A stretch of 64,000 nt of DNA from Lates calcarifer (lineage: Eukaryota > Chordata > Actinopteri > Centropomidae), in NCBI RefSeq assembly GCF_001640805.2, contig NC_066835.1, positions 8,240,227 through 8,304,226 of the forward strand, in the 5' to 3' direction. Positions within the stretch are counted from its first letter, which is position 1, and each line of letters starts with the position of its first letter. A program made the position numbers and the translations under genes. Below the pieces are notes generated by a model. That model worked only from the letters and a program-made list of their open reading frames with translations. It ran no database searches and was not told where the DNA came from. Positions 49,397-62,000 of the stretch are shown here, piece by piece.

Positions 49397-50432
49397 AACA
49401 AATACCTCAAATGTGCCAAAGTTGTGCGTCATGGCCATGGCCAGGCTGATTGCACTGGATGTCGCCAATTAGGCATCACCACAATCATCGAGATGACCTC
49501 GTTAATTAATCGTTGAGTGCATTGTTATAGTAGCTCCTTAATCATTGTCACTTCTGTGTTGTCAGGCCTGTGAGTCTGTGTGTGTCGCGACTGTCTGAAT
49601 GTCCATTGTGTGAGATTTGCATGATGCGTAATGCTTTCATGTATTATTAGCGGGGCGCTGAGTTTTATCAGTTGGGGAACCGGTCACTGATGGCCGTCTA
49701 TGTTCCAGGCTTTTATCTGTTATCTATTTAATCCAGTGAAGCACATACAAAATGTTTTGTCCACAGAGACGTTTACGGGTCAATCATGTGTATTAAAGTG
49801 CGTTTACCTCTAAAAAAAAAACACTCTTCCTGTGTCATTGTTGAGGGGCAAATCTTGAGAGAGACAGAATTAGACTTTAATTCAAATCTTCCATTTAAAT
49901 CTACCCATCAGCCCTTCATTTTCAGCTCTGCAGAGGGAAAACCAAAGCTCTTTTCATTTCTCCCACCGCTTGAAAAGCCGCACGTGTCTCTTTTACGCAT
50001 AGCAGAGTCTCTCAATGTATGCGGCCGTGCGCGCTCCCGTCCCTGGGGTAAAGAGTTATTGGCATAATAAAGGCATGTTTATCCACGGAGGAGATGAGAG
50101 CGCGGACGTCTGCGTCATTTGTGATGACAACCTCATCGAGCTCTGGGCTTATTGAGGGGACAAAAAAGCAACACTTATCGATTAAAACATCGAGGCTTAG
50201 GCTATCGACAAGGATTTGGGGGGTGGGGGGGGCACTGGCCCTGTCAGCGTAAAGTCCTCAGCTCTCCCAAGTTACATGGAGGTGTCATCATCCCCACCTG
50301 ATGACAAGATGAACAGTGAAAACTTGCAGCACTGCAACTGTCAACTACACCTATCATCGCTTTAACGAGAGCTGTTATTTCAAGCTATAAAATATAATTA
50401 AGCCTGGTTTGTAAATCCGCTCCTTCCAGATA
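48963..50432. other. hoxa1a 3' UTR and proximal 3' flank
   Basis: It contains a TTTGACGTCAAA (CRE-like palindrome, about 49230) and a (CT)n(CA)n repeat (49350-49396). AATAAA near 50065 may end the hoxa1a transcript. 50080-50270 is GC-richer, with TTTGTGATGACAACC and ATCGATTAAAACATCGA, and could be conserved. Confidence 0.5.
49350..49396. repeat. (CT)n(CA)n microsatellite
   Basis: Sixteen CT units are followed by eight CA units. Confidence 0.92.
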
Positions 50433-51122
50433 ATGATTTAGTAAGTAAATGCCATTTATATTATATCGATTATTGTCAATTTACATTATAGATACAATAA
50501 TATGGATTAATATAACACCATAAAATCATACAACTGTGTCTAACTCAGACGTTTTGTTTTGTTTCATCTGCCATTTTCACTGCAGCCTACCTCCTCTGTC
50601 CCGTTTTCAAAGCACAGAAAAGGTGTTTCCTGATTCTGTCGCTAACTTAATTCCTGGTGTGCAGGGTGCGAGTCCATCCTACCATAAAAGGGCAAAAAAC
50701 GCCGAAACTGCCATGATTAATGAGCGTCGTTCACCTTTACCTTGGATCCACCTGCAGGAGCTGCTCTGTTGGAGCTGTGGAGACCTGAGGCTGCAGCACA
50801 GGCTGCTCCGTCTAACTCACTGGAAGAGGAGAGTAAGTTATGGAGACGATCTGTCTTTTATTAATCTCAACTCTAGCCTGTGTGTTTTCGATAGGCTGCT
50901 GTTAAAGCGGTGGATCAGGTGTGTTTCTACAAGGCAAGGTTAGCTGGGTACATGCAGACACCCTCATTCTGTTGTTAGAGGAGTTGTTTCGGTTTAAATA
51001 GTGAAAATAGAGAAAATAGTGAGAACGCACATAAACTTGTTGCTCAGGAGCCTGTTTGTGTTTTTCAGGACAATCTGGATGAGAATGAGGTGAAAGAGTT
51101 TCTCTTTTAGTTCCGGAATAAA
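50433..51122 (+). CDS. Candidate three-exon small gene downstream of hoxa1a
   Basis: The parts fit together. An ATG at 50433 (A at -3) lies 8 nt before a perfect donor GTAAGT (50441-50446). The acceptor TTTTCACTGCAG ends at 50585, exon 2 is 50586-50832 and its donor is GTAAGT (50833-50838). The acceptor TTTGTGTTTTTCAG ends at 51068, and exon 3 is coding to TAG at 51108-51110, with AATAAA at 51117-51122. Phases match at both junctions (2 and 0) and the joined frame is 98 codons. Exon 2 reads through RRSPLPWIHLQELLCWSC and ends LTHWKRR; exon 3 reads DNLDENEVKEFLF. I recognise no domain, signal peptide or membrane segment. It could be a noncoding RNA with a chance frame. The gene would lie 1.5 kb past hoxa1a, between it and the DR5 elements. 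Confidence 0.4.
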
Positions 51123-52195
51123 GAAAGAAAAGATGTTTATATCTTCTATTTTTAGGAAAAATTAATTATTTTGTTTTATTAAATATTTAGCATTAATCTT
51201 GATTTTCAACTAATAATTATCACATGAATGTTTTTATATATTGTCAAATGTTCACTATTTTAATGGAGGATTGAGAGAGAACTTCGTTCCACAATTTAAG
51301 GCAAATTATATTAGCATTTCCGCTTTTTTGTTAAATCATTTAACACATTTTAGAATTATTATTCTATAGAGCTGTTAATAAAGGTCAGACTAGGTCGAGG
51401 AAATCATATATGAATTAGGTTTACAAGGCTCATTCAAAATATTGTGATTCTTATAACGTTATTTTGAACAAATGAATACATATTTTAAAGTGCAGCTGTT
51501 ACACTGATTTAAAAGTCAAAGAAAGAATTTAAAAACATCTTGTTAAAATTTAACATTGTAACAACCTATTATTTCCTGCCATTCAAATTATCTATTAGTT
51601 CTCATCAAAACTCATCTTTTTTTTAACATGCAAGTGACTTTGAGAAATATTTATTTCTAATCTGCATATTTATATGAGATAAGAAGTTTTTAAAAAGCCA
51701 TATTGATTTTGCTCCAGACTCTCGACAGGATTTTAATCATCAGTCCAAACTTATATCATATTTCCACAGCTGTTCCTCTAAATCTACACATCTGCTGTCC
51801 CTCTATTTTGCTTATAATTAATTTTATGCAACAGGGACTGACAAGGATTTGGCATTTTATCAGTCCAAACTAGATGTTAAATGTAGTTAAATCTAGATAC
51901 AGCCGTAAATAGAGGAAACACGATGAAGAAGTTTCCTTTCCTCGTAAACATTTTAATCAGTTATTAGTTCATGTGTGTGTATTATTGTAAAAAAAAATAT
52001 GACTAGCAAAATTAAAAGCTTAATCTGTGTTTCTGGAGACCGCCTTAAACAACGTTAAGGACCCTTAAGTGTCCCCGGACCTCATTATTTGGGAAGTTTG
52101 AGCTCTATACGACTCTCCCTGCAGGCCCCTGTTCGCTTTGCAGGAGTCACACAGACTGGATTAGAAACGCAGCTGATCCTGAAAAGAAACCCCCG

Positions 52196-52212
52196 GGGTC
52201 AACCCCCGGTCA
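52196..52212 (+). promoter_or_regulatory. Imperfect DR5 in a GC-rich island
   Basis: GGGTCA, five bases (ACCCC), then CGGTCA. The first half fits the consensus and the second has C instead of A/G at its first base. It lies 3.2 kb past the hoxa1a stop inside an island of unusual composition (52070-52520), near where mouse Hoxa1 has its 3' element. Confidence 0.4.
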
Positions 52213-54370
52213 TCGTTTGAGTTTGTTGTCACAGCACCACCCAAACCTTAACAGCAGTTTACAGACAGTTTACAGTTTACAGACCACACAGGGCAAACAA
52301 GCGTCTCCACAACGCACTCACAGTCCACAGTGTGACGGGCTGTTTGACCGAAACACATTCAGGCTCGGTGCTAAACGCTAAAATGACCTCAGTCTTGTGA
52401 AATTAGGACGTTGTTACTGGTCCTCTCCGCCAGAATCTGGTGCTGCGCGGCTGATGGTTCCCATTACGGGCCCTCAGATAAACACATGGACGATGACAGA
52501 TGCTTGACACTAACTATTAAGTATTTGTGAGAAGAGAGACGGACGTTTAAAGCTTTTAACTGTCGATAGCTAACTCGAGTAAGTAGGTGATGCAGAAATT
52601 AGACGAATCTGCGCGTCCTTCATGTGGCCTAAAATAGACCGTAAGCCTTGTGCCAAGCAGACGTTTGTGTCATGGTGACTGGAATACTTCACATGAAAAA
52701 ATAAGACTTTCTGACACTGATCGGTTAAATAGTTCAGTTCTTATAATTTTTACTGCAACTACAAGAATTTTAACACTGGTCTCCAGAAACGAGGATAAAC
52801 AATAACCCTATATTTTAATTTGAAGAACTGGTGAAATACACACCAGAAACATTTTTATAATACACAATTTATGCATATACGTTATATAGAAAGAAATGTA
52901 TCGGCGTGTTAAACTATTTAAAGCAATAGAAGATTTGTGTACAAACGTTAATATATTTATATGTTATATTTAGCAAAAAAATATTTCGGATATACATAAT
53001 TCAGAAACATACATTTTTCTACACATTAAATTAAAAATGTTTTTTAAAATCTTAATCTTAAAATTTCTGTTTATAATTTGTATTTCGTTGCATATTTTTT
53101 CGATATTTGTACACAAATGCAACCAGATTTAAATATTTAAAATTAATTTTTGCATTTTTCAAGCATTATGATAATTACACAAAATTAAAAATGTTAATGA
53201 TTTTATCCAGTATCTCTATAATATTTATTTATTTATTTATTTATATTTTCTTATGTTTAGTTTTTCTTCACAACCATAATCTTAATGAGCCTCTATCGTT
53301 AGTAAATAATATGTCATAATAGTATTCTCTTAATGATAGCTTCTGTATTTTGGAAGGTGTCAGGAACCATTTCACCTCCTCTAATCTTTTTGCTCTGCAT
53401 CCAAACTGTAAAAGAGACTGTTTTAACAAGGTGCTTCACTCTGTTAAAGCTTATGTTTTTCTGTCTGAGGCTGAATGACAAAAACTGTAGAATTCCTCAG
53501 TAAATCCTTCACTAAGATGTTACACAATGAATGTGCTCCTCCACAGCAGCTGGAGATAATGTGAAATAATTTTCTCCAACAGTATCAGTGGATGCAGACA
53601 GATGATTTGTGAGACAGGAAGAGGAAGCAGAGCTGACAACAGGACTCACAGGCCGACACCTGAAAGGGCACAGGTATTTATCTCAGAGCACACACACCTT
53701 CACACACATACAGAAACACAGCAATATATACAGAACAAGATATTTATGTCGAGGTAATTTGTAAACAAATACACAGAGTGCTTGAGGATACTAACGCCAT
53801 GGACAAGTTTGCACATGCACACACACACACTCACAAATGGGCCAAAAGACCGAGAGAAACAGAGAGGAAGTATATTCAAAAGCTGTCATCCCTGCAGTGT
53901 CTAACTGTCTCAGCCTGCAAAGTCTCACCTTGTTGATTTCATTTTCAGATTTTTCTCCAAGGCTTATGCGTATTTGTCTGTGTGCAAAAGACAAAGGAAA
54001 GCACCGTAAAGTTCGAACAAAATAATTCAGTGTGATAAACTAGAGAGATTTAAAATCACACCAGAATGCTTTTACAGAGAGACCTAAGTTCAAGAGCACA
54101 TACCATTGCACCACCCGTGGTAAATATCCATTTGGCATTTCCATGAAACCTTACTGACCAACGCTTTTATGGTTAAGCCTCATTTCCCTACTGTAATAGA
54201 GGAATCTTAGGTGTCCTGGGACATTATGCAAATGAAAGCTGCACAGATAAGAAAACAAATACAGTCAGTGTGTCCTCCAGGTCTCTGCAGTGACACCTGC
54301 GTTGATCAGACTGTGCCTTTACACGTAGATCTGTGATTTGTTTATGGTCAGCTATGGTACTCTGCCTTAG

Positions 54371-54401
<31 letters not shown>

Positions 54402-54413
54402 GACACACACACA
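54371..54413. repeat. (CA)n microsatellite
   Basis: About 20 CA units with one GA interruption. Confidence 0.9.
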
Positions 54414-55098
54414 GCTGCAGTGCATAACAAGAGAGTGAGACAAACAGTTCCTGCCCTTAGTCAGACTGACTCTCAGGCTAGTAGTGAACCTGCAACCGCA
54501 GACAGAAAGTGCTGGAAGCCCAGAGAGAGACGGAGAGGCGGACAGACAGAAGTCACTCATCAGGGGAGTCGAGGTATTGGCACGTCTGCGCTCATTGAAC
54601 ACTCCCCTGTTGTGATTGGCAGCCAAAATGAATTCCTCCATCGACAGATGTGTGTCCCCATGTGCCGATAAAGGGACGCCGCCGATGGAGGGATTGACAG
54701 TATGATGGAGGAAGAGAAAGAAGGGAAGGAGAGGAGAGATGACATCATGTGGTCAGTAGCGGTCTGTCCCGCTGTTTCTACATATGTCTGTGATGCTACG
54801 TTAGACGACAGTAGCTGGGATGTGAGAGGGTTAACCAAAGAAGAAGCAGGGATTAAGTGGTAGGTTAGAGGCCGACTGGAGCGCCGTTTCGTCCACAGCT
54901 GCGCAACAGGACTCACCTCAAAAGAGTTGTCTGCAGTTTTTCTTTGAGTCCTGCTTGGCCGAACAGAGCGACACAAAGAGACGTGAAAATAGGAGAGCAC
55001 AGGCAGGATGCTTTAGCAGGTCTGAGGCCCAGAGGAGGAGAGAGGACTGGGAGAAGGGCAACAGTCTAGAGACAGAGGTCCATCCATCACACATGTCC

Positions 55099-55115
55099 TG
55101 ACCTCAGCTTGACCC
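55099..55115 (-). promoter_or_regulatory. DR5 retinoic acid response element 3' of hoxa1a
   Basis: On the minus strand GGGTCA, five bases (AGCTG), then AGGTCA; both halves fit RGKTCA. It is 6.1 kb downstream of the hoxa1a stop. Mouse Hoxa1 depends for its early response on a DR5 element a few kb 3' of the gene, so position and type agree. A CCAAT (GCAGCCAATGAGGCGC) follows 14 nt later. Confidence 0.72.
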
Positions 55116-58100
55116 CAGCATGGCAGCCAATGAGGCGCCCTCACCCCCTAAAGAAAGGAGCCCCCCCTCATCCACCCACCCAGCACACACACAGACACCC
55201 ACACACACTTATCTACCCACACACACACAGAAGAGATCGGGTGACACCGAGTGGAGTCTGGATGCTCTTTGTGTTGGCCATTGTCGCTTCCCAGAATCCT
55301 TTGTTTTTTACGTGACTAATGTGAGTACCAACACCTGACAGACAGGCTGTTCATCCTCTCTCTCTTTCTTTCTCTCTGCCTCTCTCTCTCACACACACAC
55401 TCATACACACCTCAGACAGGAGTAACCACATGGCATATTGTGGCTCAAAAACTGCATAGCCTGAACACAATCAAACTTCATTCAGCATGGCAAAAAATAC
55501 AATTTTTCTACTTCTATCATCAAATGATTTTCCTGTTAATTCTGTAAATATAGCATTTGGGCTTTTCAAATACTGTGAGTACAGATGTCCCCACTTAAAC
55601 AATGGCCAGGCAAAGCAGGGATCATAAAGAATTCACTTCAGTTTTGATGCACTGAAATCAACAGAACAGAAGCAGAAATGTGTAATACTAAAAGCAATGA
55701 ATAACATCTGCTTTAAAACAGCAAGCATATTAGTAATTCTACTCTCACCTGCTGTGTACTATCTACAGCTGTATTGGTCAAGTTACTTTACTAATACTTT
55801 ACGCAACAGCAAAAGCAATAAGTTACATTACTTGCAACTTTAGTTACTCATTACAACTTCAAAAGTTCCCCCAAAAAACTCCACCTATACCTCACATTTT
55901 CCATCTTTAACATATGTGGAAATTAAAAAAAAAGTTTTTAGGACATTATAGTTTATCAAGCAGACAGCCTACTGCTGGAGTTATTCAGTGACCATTAGAA
56001 GCTATCATTAGCTTAGCCCCTCTGACTGACTGCATGTAGAAGCTAAGGGTAATCCCATCCTCAACTGTATGCTTGCCAATCAAATGTAGGCTAAGCTTCT
56101 GGTACCTCCACACAAGATAACGTATCCTGCATTACACATATTGACCCTCCATCAGACTCTTGGTAAAACAGAAAACAAGTTTATTCTGAAACTGTCTAAC
56201 TGACTAAGCATTACTGTAATCATATTACTCAATCATATCACTTTACAATGATTTGCAGATGTAATATAGTGCCTTTCTGGGCAGTTTCTAAATAGCCTCC
56301 ATAGCTGCATAGTGCATTTTGTTATGCATGCAGTAATTTTCTTATTGAGCCAAAGATGTAAGATTAACACACAAAGCTACAACATAATCCCAAACCCTAA
56401 ACTGCACAGCCAGCAACACGCCCAGCAGCCTTTCCTGAGTGCTCGTCAATAAGTGAGTAGGGCCTGAGCCAAACCTTTGATATGAAGGACCTGAGCCTTT
56501 GGTCTCATGAATAACTAGACAGGTGAAGTAGCACGTGTTAAAATGGCCTAAAGGAGATAATTGCTAACATATCACAAAAAAGAAACACAGAACCGCAGTC
56601 CCTACTTTCAGACACAGACAGTACACCCATGGCTCCAGGGCGGAAGAAAGGTTATTGGCACCTCAGATTAAACGTCTCCATGTCCAGGGGAGAGTCTGGA
56701 GATGTGTGAGTAGTAGATTCTGCTGGGGGCGACATGCAGCGATTGTCGGGATGTTTGAGCTCACCTGACACCAGTTTTACCTGAGAACCACCTGTCAGTC
56801 GTCCCCATAAGGAAGAGCAATGGCGCTCACGTGCGTTGTGACAGAAAACGGACTGAAACACAATCTAAGAGGGATTAGGGAGCAATTTGTGTGTTAACTG
56901 ATACAAAATGGAGAGTTCAACCTCTTTGATGGTTGCTGACATAAACTTGACACAGGTGTTGTACTTTTCTAGATTTCTTCTTGTTCAGGTAGTTTGACTG
57001 ATGTGTATAATATTTCTGATATTAAGAGCACACATTGACATGAACATACAGAATTTCAGAAGCAAAGTAAAGTTTACTGATGACTGAATACTTGACTGCT
57101 TTAGTGCATTTTTCATGCAAGAAATTACACACACAGCTGTAAAGCCAGCATGGATGTTAAAACAGGCTGTGTTAATACAGCAGCTTGTTATTGTAAAGAA
57201 TGACAGAGATGTTTCAGTGACAGATGTAAGGCTTAGTGTAACTCTAAGCCTCACGTTTGTACACGCCCTGAAGCGCATCACACTGTGGGAGTCTGAGAGG
57301 CAGAGTGAAACTATGCATTGATAGGCTGCCTGTCCCCTTCAGGCAAAGAGCAAAGTCTAGATTTGAATCTCCAACACTCGTAACAGTAAGCTTAGCAAGA
57401 CAAATTGATTCCAAGTTAAATCTGTGCAATACTGTGTGTTTATGGCTGTGTAAACACAGACAGATAAAAGCTTCTTATCACACTGTTAGAGTTGAGTTGC
57501 TTACAGAGCAGCAGCAGTAGCCATCGGAAAACATTATCCTATGTAAACCATGAAGTTGTGAAAGTGGAAGTTTTCCTAGATTTTGTTTTCTTGTGGTGTT
57601 CCTGTCAGGTTTCAGCACTGTGCCTCTCAGAGGTGATCAAGGTCTCCAAGCATCCTAAAGCTATGATGATCATAAAACCTGTTTTATGTAAGCGTTTACA
57701 TTTACAAGGTGGATCAGAAAAGCACTGAAAACAAAGTTGCTCTGTACAAGATTGAATTTATCTCAAAAAGCCCACTGAAGAGTGACCAGCAAAAAAAATT
57801 CATGTATTTGTATTATTTGTTCATGTGATTAAATATTCTATACTTTTAATGTAGCCCCAGATACCTACTACTGCAGTGCCTTAGAAATCTCAATGCACTG
57901 TAGCATAAGAAACACAAGCAAATGGACAAAACAGAAGCAGACATCAACAGCACATTAGAAACACATAAGTTGCATGAAAAACAAATACCACAACTGCCAC
58001 ATAAACCAAAGGCAAGTTCGCAAACGCATTCAAAAACAAAAACAAATACAGAAATACTGCATGATGCACAACACAACAAAAACTGTAGTAATTAGTAAAA

Positions 58101-58218
58101 GGCCAAGACTGTGTTACAAATATTTTTAGTAATATTGGAATCATGCAATCAGGATGTTACAAGAAATAAACGTCATCATCACCACCAACATCACTGACCA
58201 ATGACCAATTTGTTTGTG
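55116..58218. other. 3' flank, gene-free
   Basis: It holds CA-rich low-complexity sequence (55170-55230, 55330-55400), a segment around 55770-55870 rich in AGTTACTTTAC/GTTACTCATTAC words that may be an old interspersed repeat, and otherwise ordinary AT-rich sequence. A segment at 57880-58080 resembles, inverted, the one at 59040-59220. No exon is supported. Confidence 0.45.
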
Positions 58219-59022
58219 CAGCGGTCCCTAAACTCTTGCACCACGGACAGTGGGGGTGGGTTCCGGAACATAGATTCGGCATAAGTACAAACAAACAAAC
58301 GTAACGTGCGTATTAAATACAACTCACCATAACGCAGCAGTAGGCAGTATCAACTCTTTATCAGCTGTGAAACGCTTCTTAGCCTTAGCAACACGCTAGC
58401 TGTGTGGCTAGCTGTGAGGTGTCCCCAGTGCAGCTACACTTGTTGGCCCTGAAGACTTCTGTCCTCCTTGTTCACGTTTTTTCTTCAAAGAACTTGGGTT
58501 CAGGCTTGTCTTTTAATGCAGGGTGCTTGGTCTCTACGTGTCGAAGCACTTTTGAAGGCTTCACTGCCTCATTTCATAGCCTGTTGCTCCATATTGTGTA
58601 GAGGAGGCCTGGAGCACGTGAATCACCTGTCGTGATATCGTCGTACTTTAAGTAGGATTCCTGGTATTTCCCACTAAATGCAGCTTTGTTTTTCTAGACA
58701 GTCTTAGGCTTTTCTGCTGTCTCATCATTGGGGCATTTTCCCCTTTAAAAGACGCTCTCCACGGACATTTGCTTTTAACTCATTTTAACTAGCTAGCTAG
58801 CTAGCTGGTTTAGTTTGCCCGGCGTCGCCGCCATTACAGACAGGTGGGTGTCAAGCGGGTTATCAGGAGGCACAGGCGGATGTAATGGGCAGAAATCCCG
58901 GTCATTTTTCAAAATAAAACACCCCGCTGGCTCCAATAGTCAACAACATGAAATAATATAAATTATTTATTCTTTTTGTGCGGCTCGGTAGCGGTCCGTG
59001 GCCCGGCGGTTGGAAACCGCTG
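58219..59022 (-). mobile_element. Degraded hAT-family DNA transposon with BED-finger remnant
   Basis: The ends are imperfect inverted repeats: CAGCGGTCCCTAAAC...CACCACGGAC at the left, and at the right, read on the minus strand, CAGCGGTTTCCAACC...GCCACGGAC. CAGNGGT ends are typical of hAT (Charlie-type) elements. The flanking octamers TGTTTGTG and CTTTAGTG may be a decayed 8-bp target duplication. On the minus strand between about 58690 and 58440 a broken frame still spells KPSKVLRHVETKHPALKDK, the C-terminal part of the BED zinc finger of hAT transposases of the ZBED/Charlie group. Stops interrupt it and the catalytic region is absent, so it cannot move by itself. An 804-bp internal-deletion derivative is the simplest reading. 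Confidence 0.75.
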
Positions 59023-62000
59023 CTTTAGTGTCTCTGTTATGTTTTATCTCACCTCTGCTATGCAGGACTTTGTGTGTTTCTGTATTTGCTACGGTTTCCT
59101 TATCTCATTTCATCTATGTGTTTCTGACTGGTGGGTGTGACAGATGCAAAGTAAGTTTTCATGATTTTCTTGTTTTGTCTATTTGCACATGTAGCTGTTG
59201 CTATGCATTGAGCTTCACTATGAGCTTAAGTGGAGTATCGATCAAAAACAATAAATGAATGAACAAACACATCTCAAAAAGCCTTCTATAACTTGTTGAC
59301 GTGCTCTTGAACTAACCATGCATTATGCACCCACTGGCTCCCTTACATCTGAAAATCTCCTTCCATCCTTTGCTTCTTCTTCCTCCTCCAGCTGTCTGAC
59401 CAACTATGCCAGAAAGCCTATTATGTAGTATAGCCATGACAGTGATGACTGCACAGCACTTTGATGGAGAGACACTTACTGCTGTTATTTCGTTAGCAAT
59501 ATTATCCCATACATTCACTTTATCCTTACCTGACAGTGTGCCCTTGACTCTAGTAGACTAAACAAGATTAGTTTCTCCTGTGTGTTTATGTTCTCTAAGG
59601 TCATCTGGCTGAAACAACCTTTTGTTTTTAGTCCCCATATCCATTTTAACAGTGGGCATTTATGTTTTTTTCACTTTCCTGTTAAAGAATTTCTCATTCC
59701 TGACAGGAGCGAGTATATACTATAATATGGGAATGTTAATTTAATGACAGAGACAACACCTGCACGAAAGCTGATACCAATCACTTATTTAACATGATAA
59801 TGGGAACTGTCAACACTGCATCTGAGGCTAGTTCTCATTTTGTGCTTAAGGGTAACATCTGTGTCAAGTAGCAACGAAACTGATCAAAGCAAAACAAGTT
59901 TACTTTCCCACACCCACTTTCACCTGGTAACATCAAGGAAAACTGACAGAAAACTGTCTGTGGTCATTATCTTGAAGGTTTTTTGAAGACAGTTGATTAC
60001 CTGCAAGGGACCATTGTGAAGTCTGTGTGGCATAATTTCAGAAGAATTCAGAATTCATTATCATTCCATAATTTTAAATCTAAAACATCACAGAAGTTAG
60101 AGGTTTGAATTTAATTGTACTTTTAGAGACAGTGTTTGGCCTATCTTAGTGCTTCTGGGAGGAGATACTTGATGCTATTGATTAAACAAATCGAAGCTAA
60201 TCTGGGCTAATTCAGACACAAGAGTTAGATGTAAGATTTTCTGACTATGGTTAAAAAAGAAAAACTGTTCCCCAGAAACCAAAGTAGTTTTCTAACATCA
60301 ACCAGAGAGGAGATGCATGTGCTTTGAGTGTGTACCTTGTGTCCATTGTATGTGGGAGTACTCTCTGTGTGTGTGCATGTGTGTTAAAGCAAGCTGACCT
60401 CTCCAACGCCACATGCTCACCTGCAGACAGCAGGACAGTCACCCTCGTCAACACCCCTCCTCCTCCTCCTCCTCCTCCCCCATTGCTCGTTATCATTTGA
60501 GCCCCGCAGAGACTCCTCTAATGACAGCGCTTGTCTATAATGCCGTCGTCAGGGCCCGTGTACGTGTGTGTGCGCTTGTGCACTCAAGCCAGTGCATGTT
60601 TGCTCTGTAATGACAGCGGCTGTCTATAATGGCTCGTCCTGGCAGGGATCATTCGGTCCTCCCTCTCTCCCACGTCCGCTGTCCAGTGTCACCCGTGTCC
60701 GGGTGGACGATGATGTGATCTTTAGTCCCCTCTGCGATCTATAGACTGGCATTTGGCTCAGGGAGCGTCCCCCGGCCCTGACATGCATGCTAAACCTTGC
60801 CGTTCTTCTGCCGATATCCCTCCTGCCCGCCTAACCTCCCCCAACAGGAAGTTAACGCCAGCCAGCGCAATATTCCAACAGGCAGCATTAGATAGTAGAG
60901 TGGCAGTTAGCCACTGAAGTTCGAGCAGCTGTAGGAAAAAGTATACAGTTTGTGTGTATGCATGAAACTGTGGATCATGCATCTTTTGTTGGTGTGGAGT
61001 AGCAGCCGGATGTCAAGAGGTCATTCGGTTTCTTTTGTACTAATTTCGTATTAGGCTACTATTTTCTCTGGGTAGAGTCAAACTCAAAACCTTTTCAGTA
61101 TTCACACACTGCATTCTTCCAGGCAGTCAGCAAGTCGATGAGACAGCTACCTCAAAGATATAGAAAAACTAAAATGTGCAAGCATAGCATAGTTGCAAAT
61201 GGTAGATGGAAAAAGTAACCCATAGGTATCTATCCTATTGTCATTGAACTGTTCACTGGGCTTCTGGTTGAGACATGGGGCCTAATGTGTATATTGCTGA
61301 GGTTACCTATAACATAGGTTTTCATTCATAGTCAAATGCTGGATCCCTCTCGTTGATAGTACCACCACAACACTAGACATATGTATTGTACATGATCAAG
61401 GCGTACCTTAAATTATATTACACAGGTGGTCCATTCTAACCAATTAAAGTTCTTGGGTCCTCACTTTGTATCTCTGTAGCTGTCATTGCCCAGGTGTATA
61501 AATACATTTTTGAGGATGCAAATATAAGCTACAGTGTGTACTAGGGCTAATGCCTTACAGTGTAATCCCTTAAAGCAGGGCTATAAATGAAGTCTTACTT
61601 CCAAAGTACACAAACAGTAGCCATTGTTTGATATTTTAATCCAAAGTCAAGTTCAGTCAAAGAGTGTGGTCTTGTCACCAGTTGTTTTCAGAGTACCATT
61701 AGCTTCAAGCTAACAACAAGGTGGAAAGATTTGGTGCTTGTCTGCTTTTGGATATGCCTCCTCCTTCCTGAAATTAAGCATTGCATTAGTTCTGGCAGAA
61801 CATTTCAGCTGTGTAATTACCGATCACTTTCATAAAGACAAGCCTCATACCACTGCTGCTCATACTTTCCTCCAACCTGTTCACACTGTTTGTAATTTTG
61901 CTCCACATGGTCATTACTGGCTGTGTTCATTGATTTCTCCCTCTGCTGTTTCAGACTTCTCCTGTTTTAGTTTGTAATTATGATACCTGCCAATAGCATC

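Larger units (their letters stand above)
51123..55098. other. 3' flank, gene-free
   Basis: 51130-52020 and 52690-53340 are strongly AT-rich without features. 52070-52520 is a GC-richer island that looks like a conserved element and carries an imperfect DR5. AGGTCA-GACT-AGGTCG (51382-51397) is an imperfect DR4. A (CA)n repeat is at 54371-54413. I see no exon of skap2 or snx10, the usual next genes in vertebrates. Confidence 0.5.

Noticed and set aside
51382..51397. DR4-like AGGTCA-GACT-AGGTCG as a functional element
   Set aside because: The second half-site is imperfect and the context is AT-rich and featureless.
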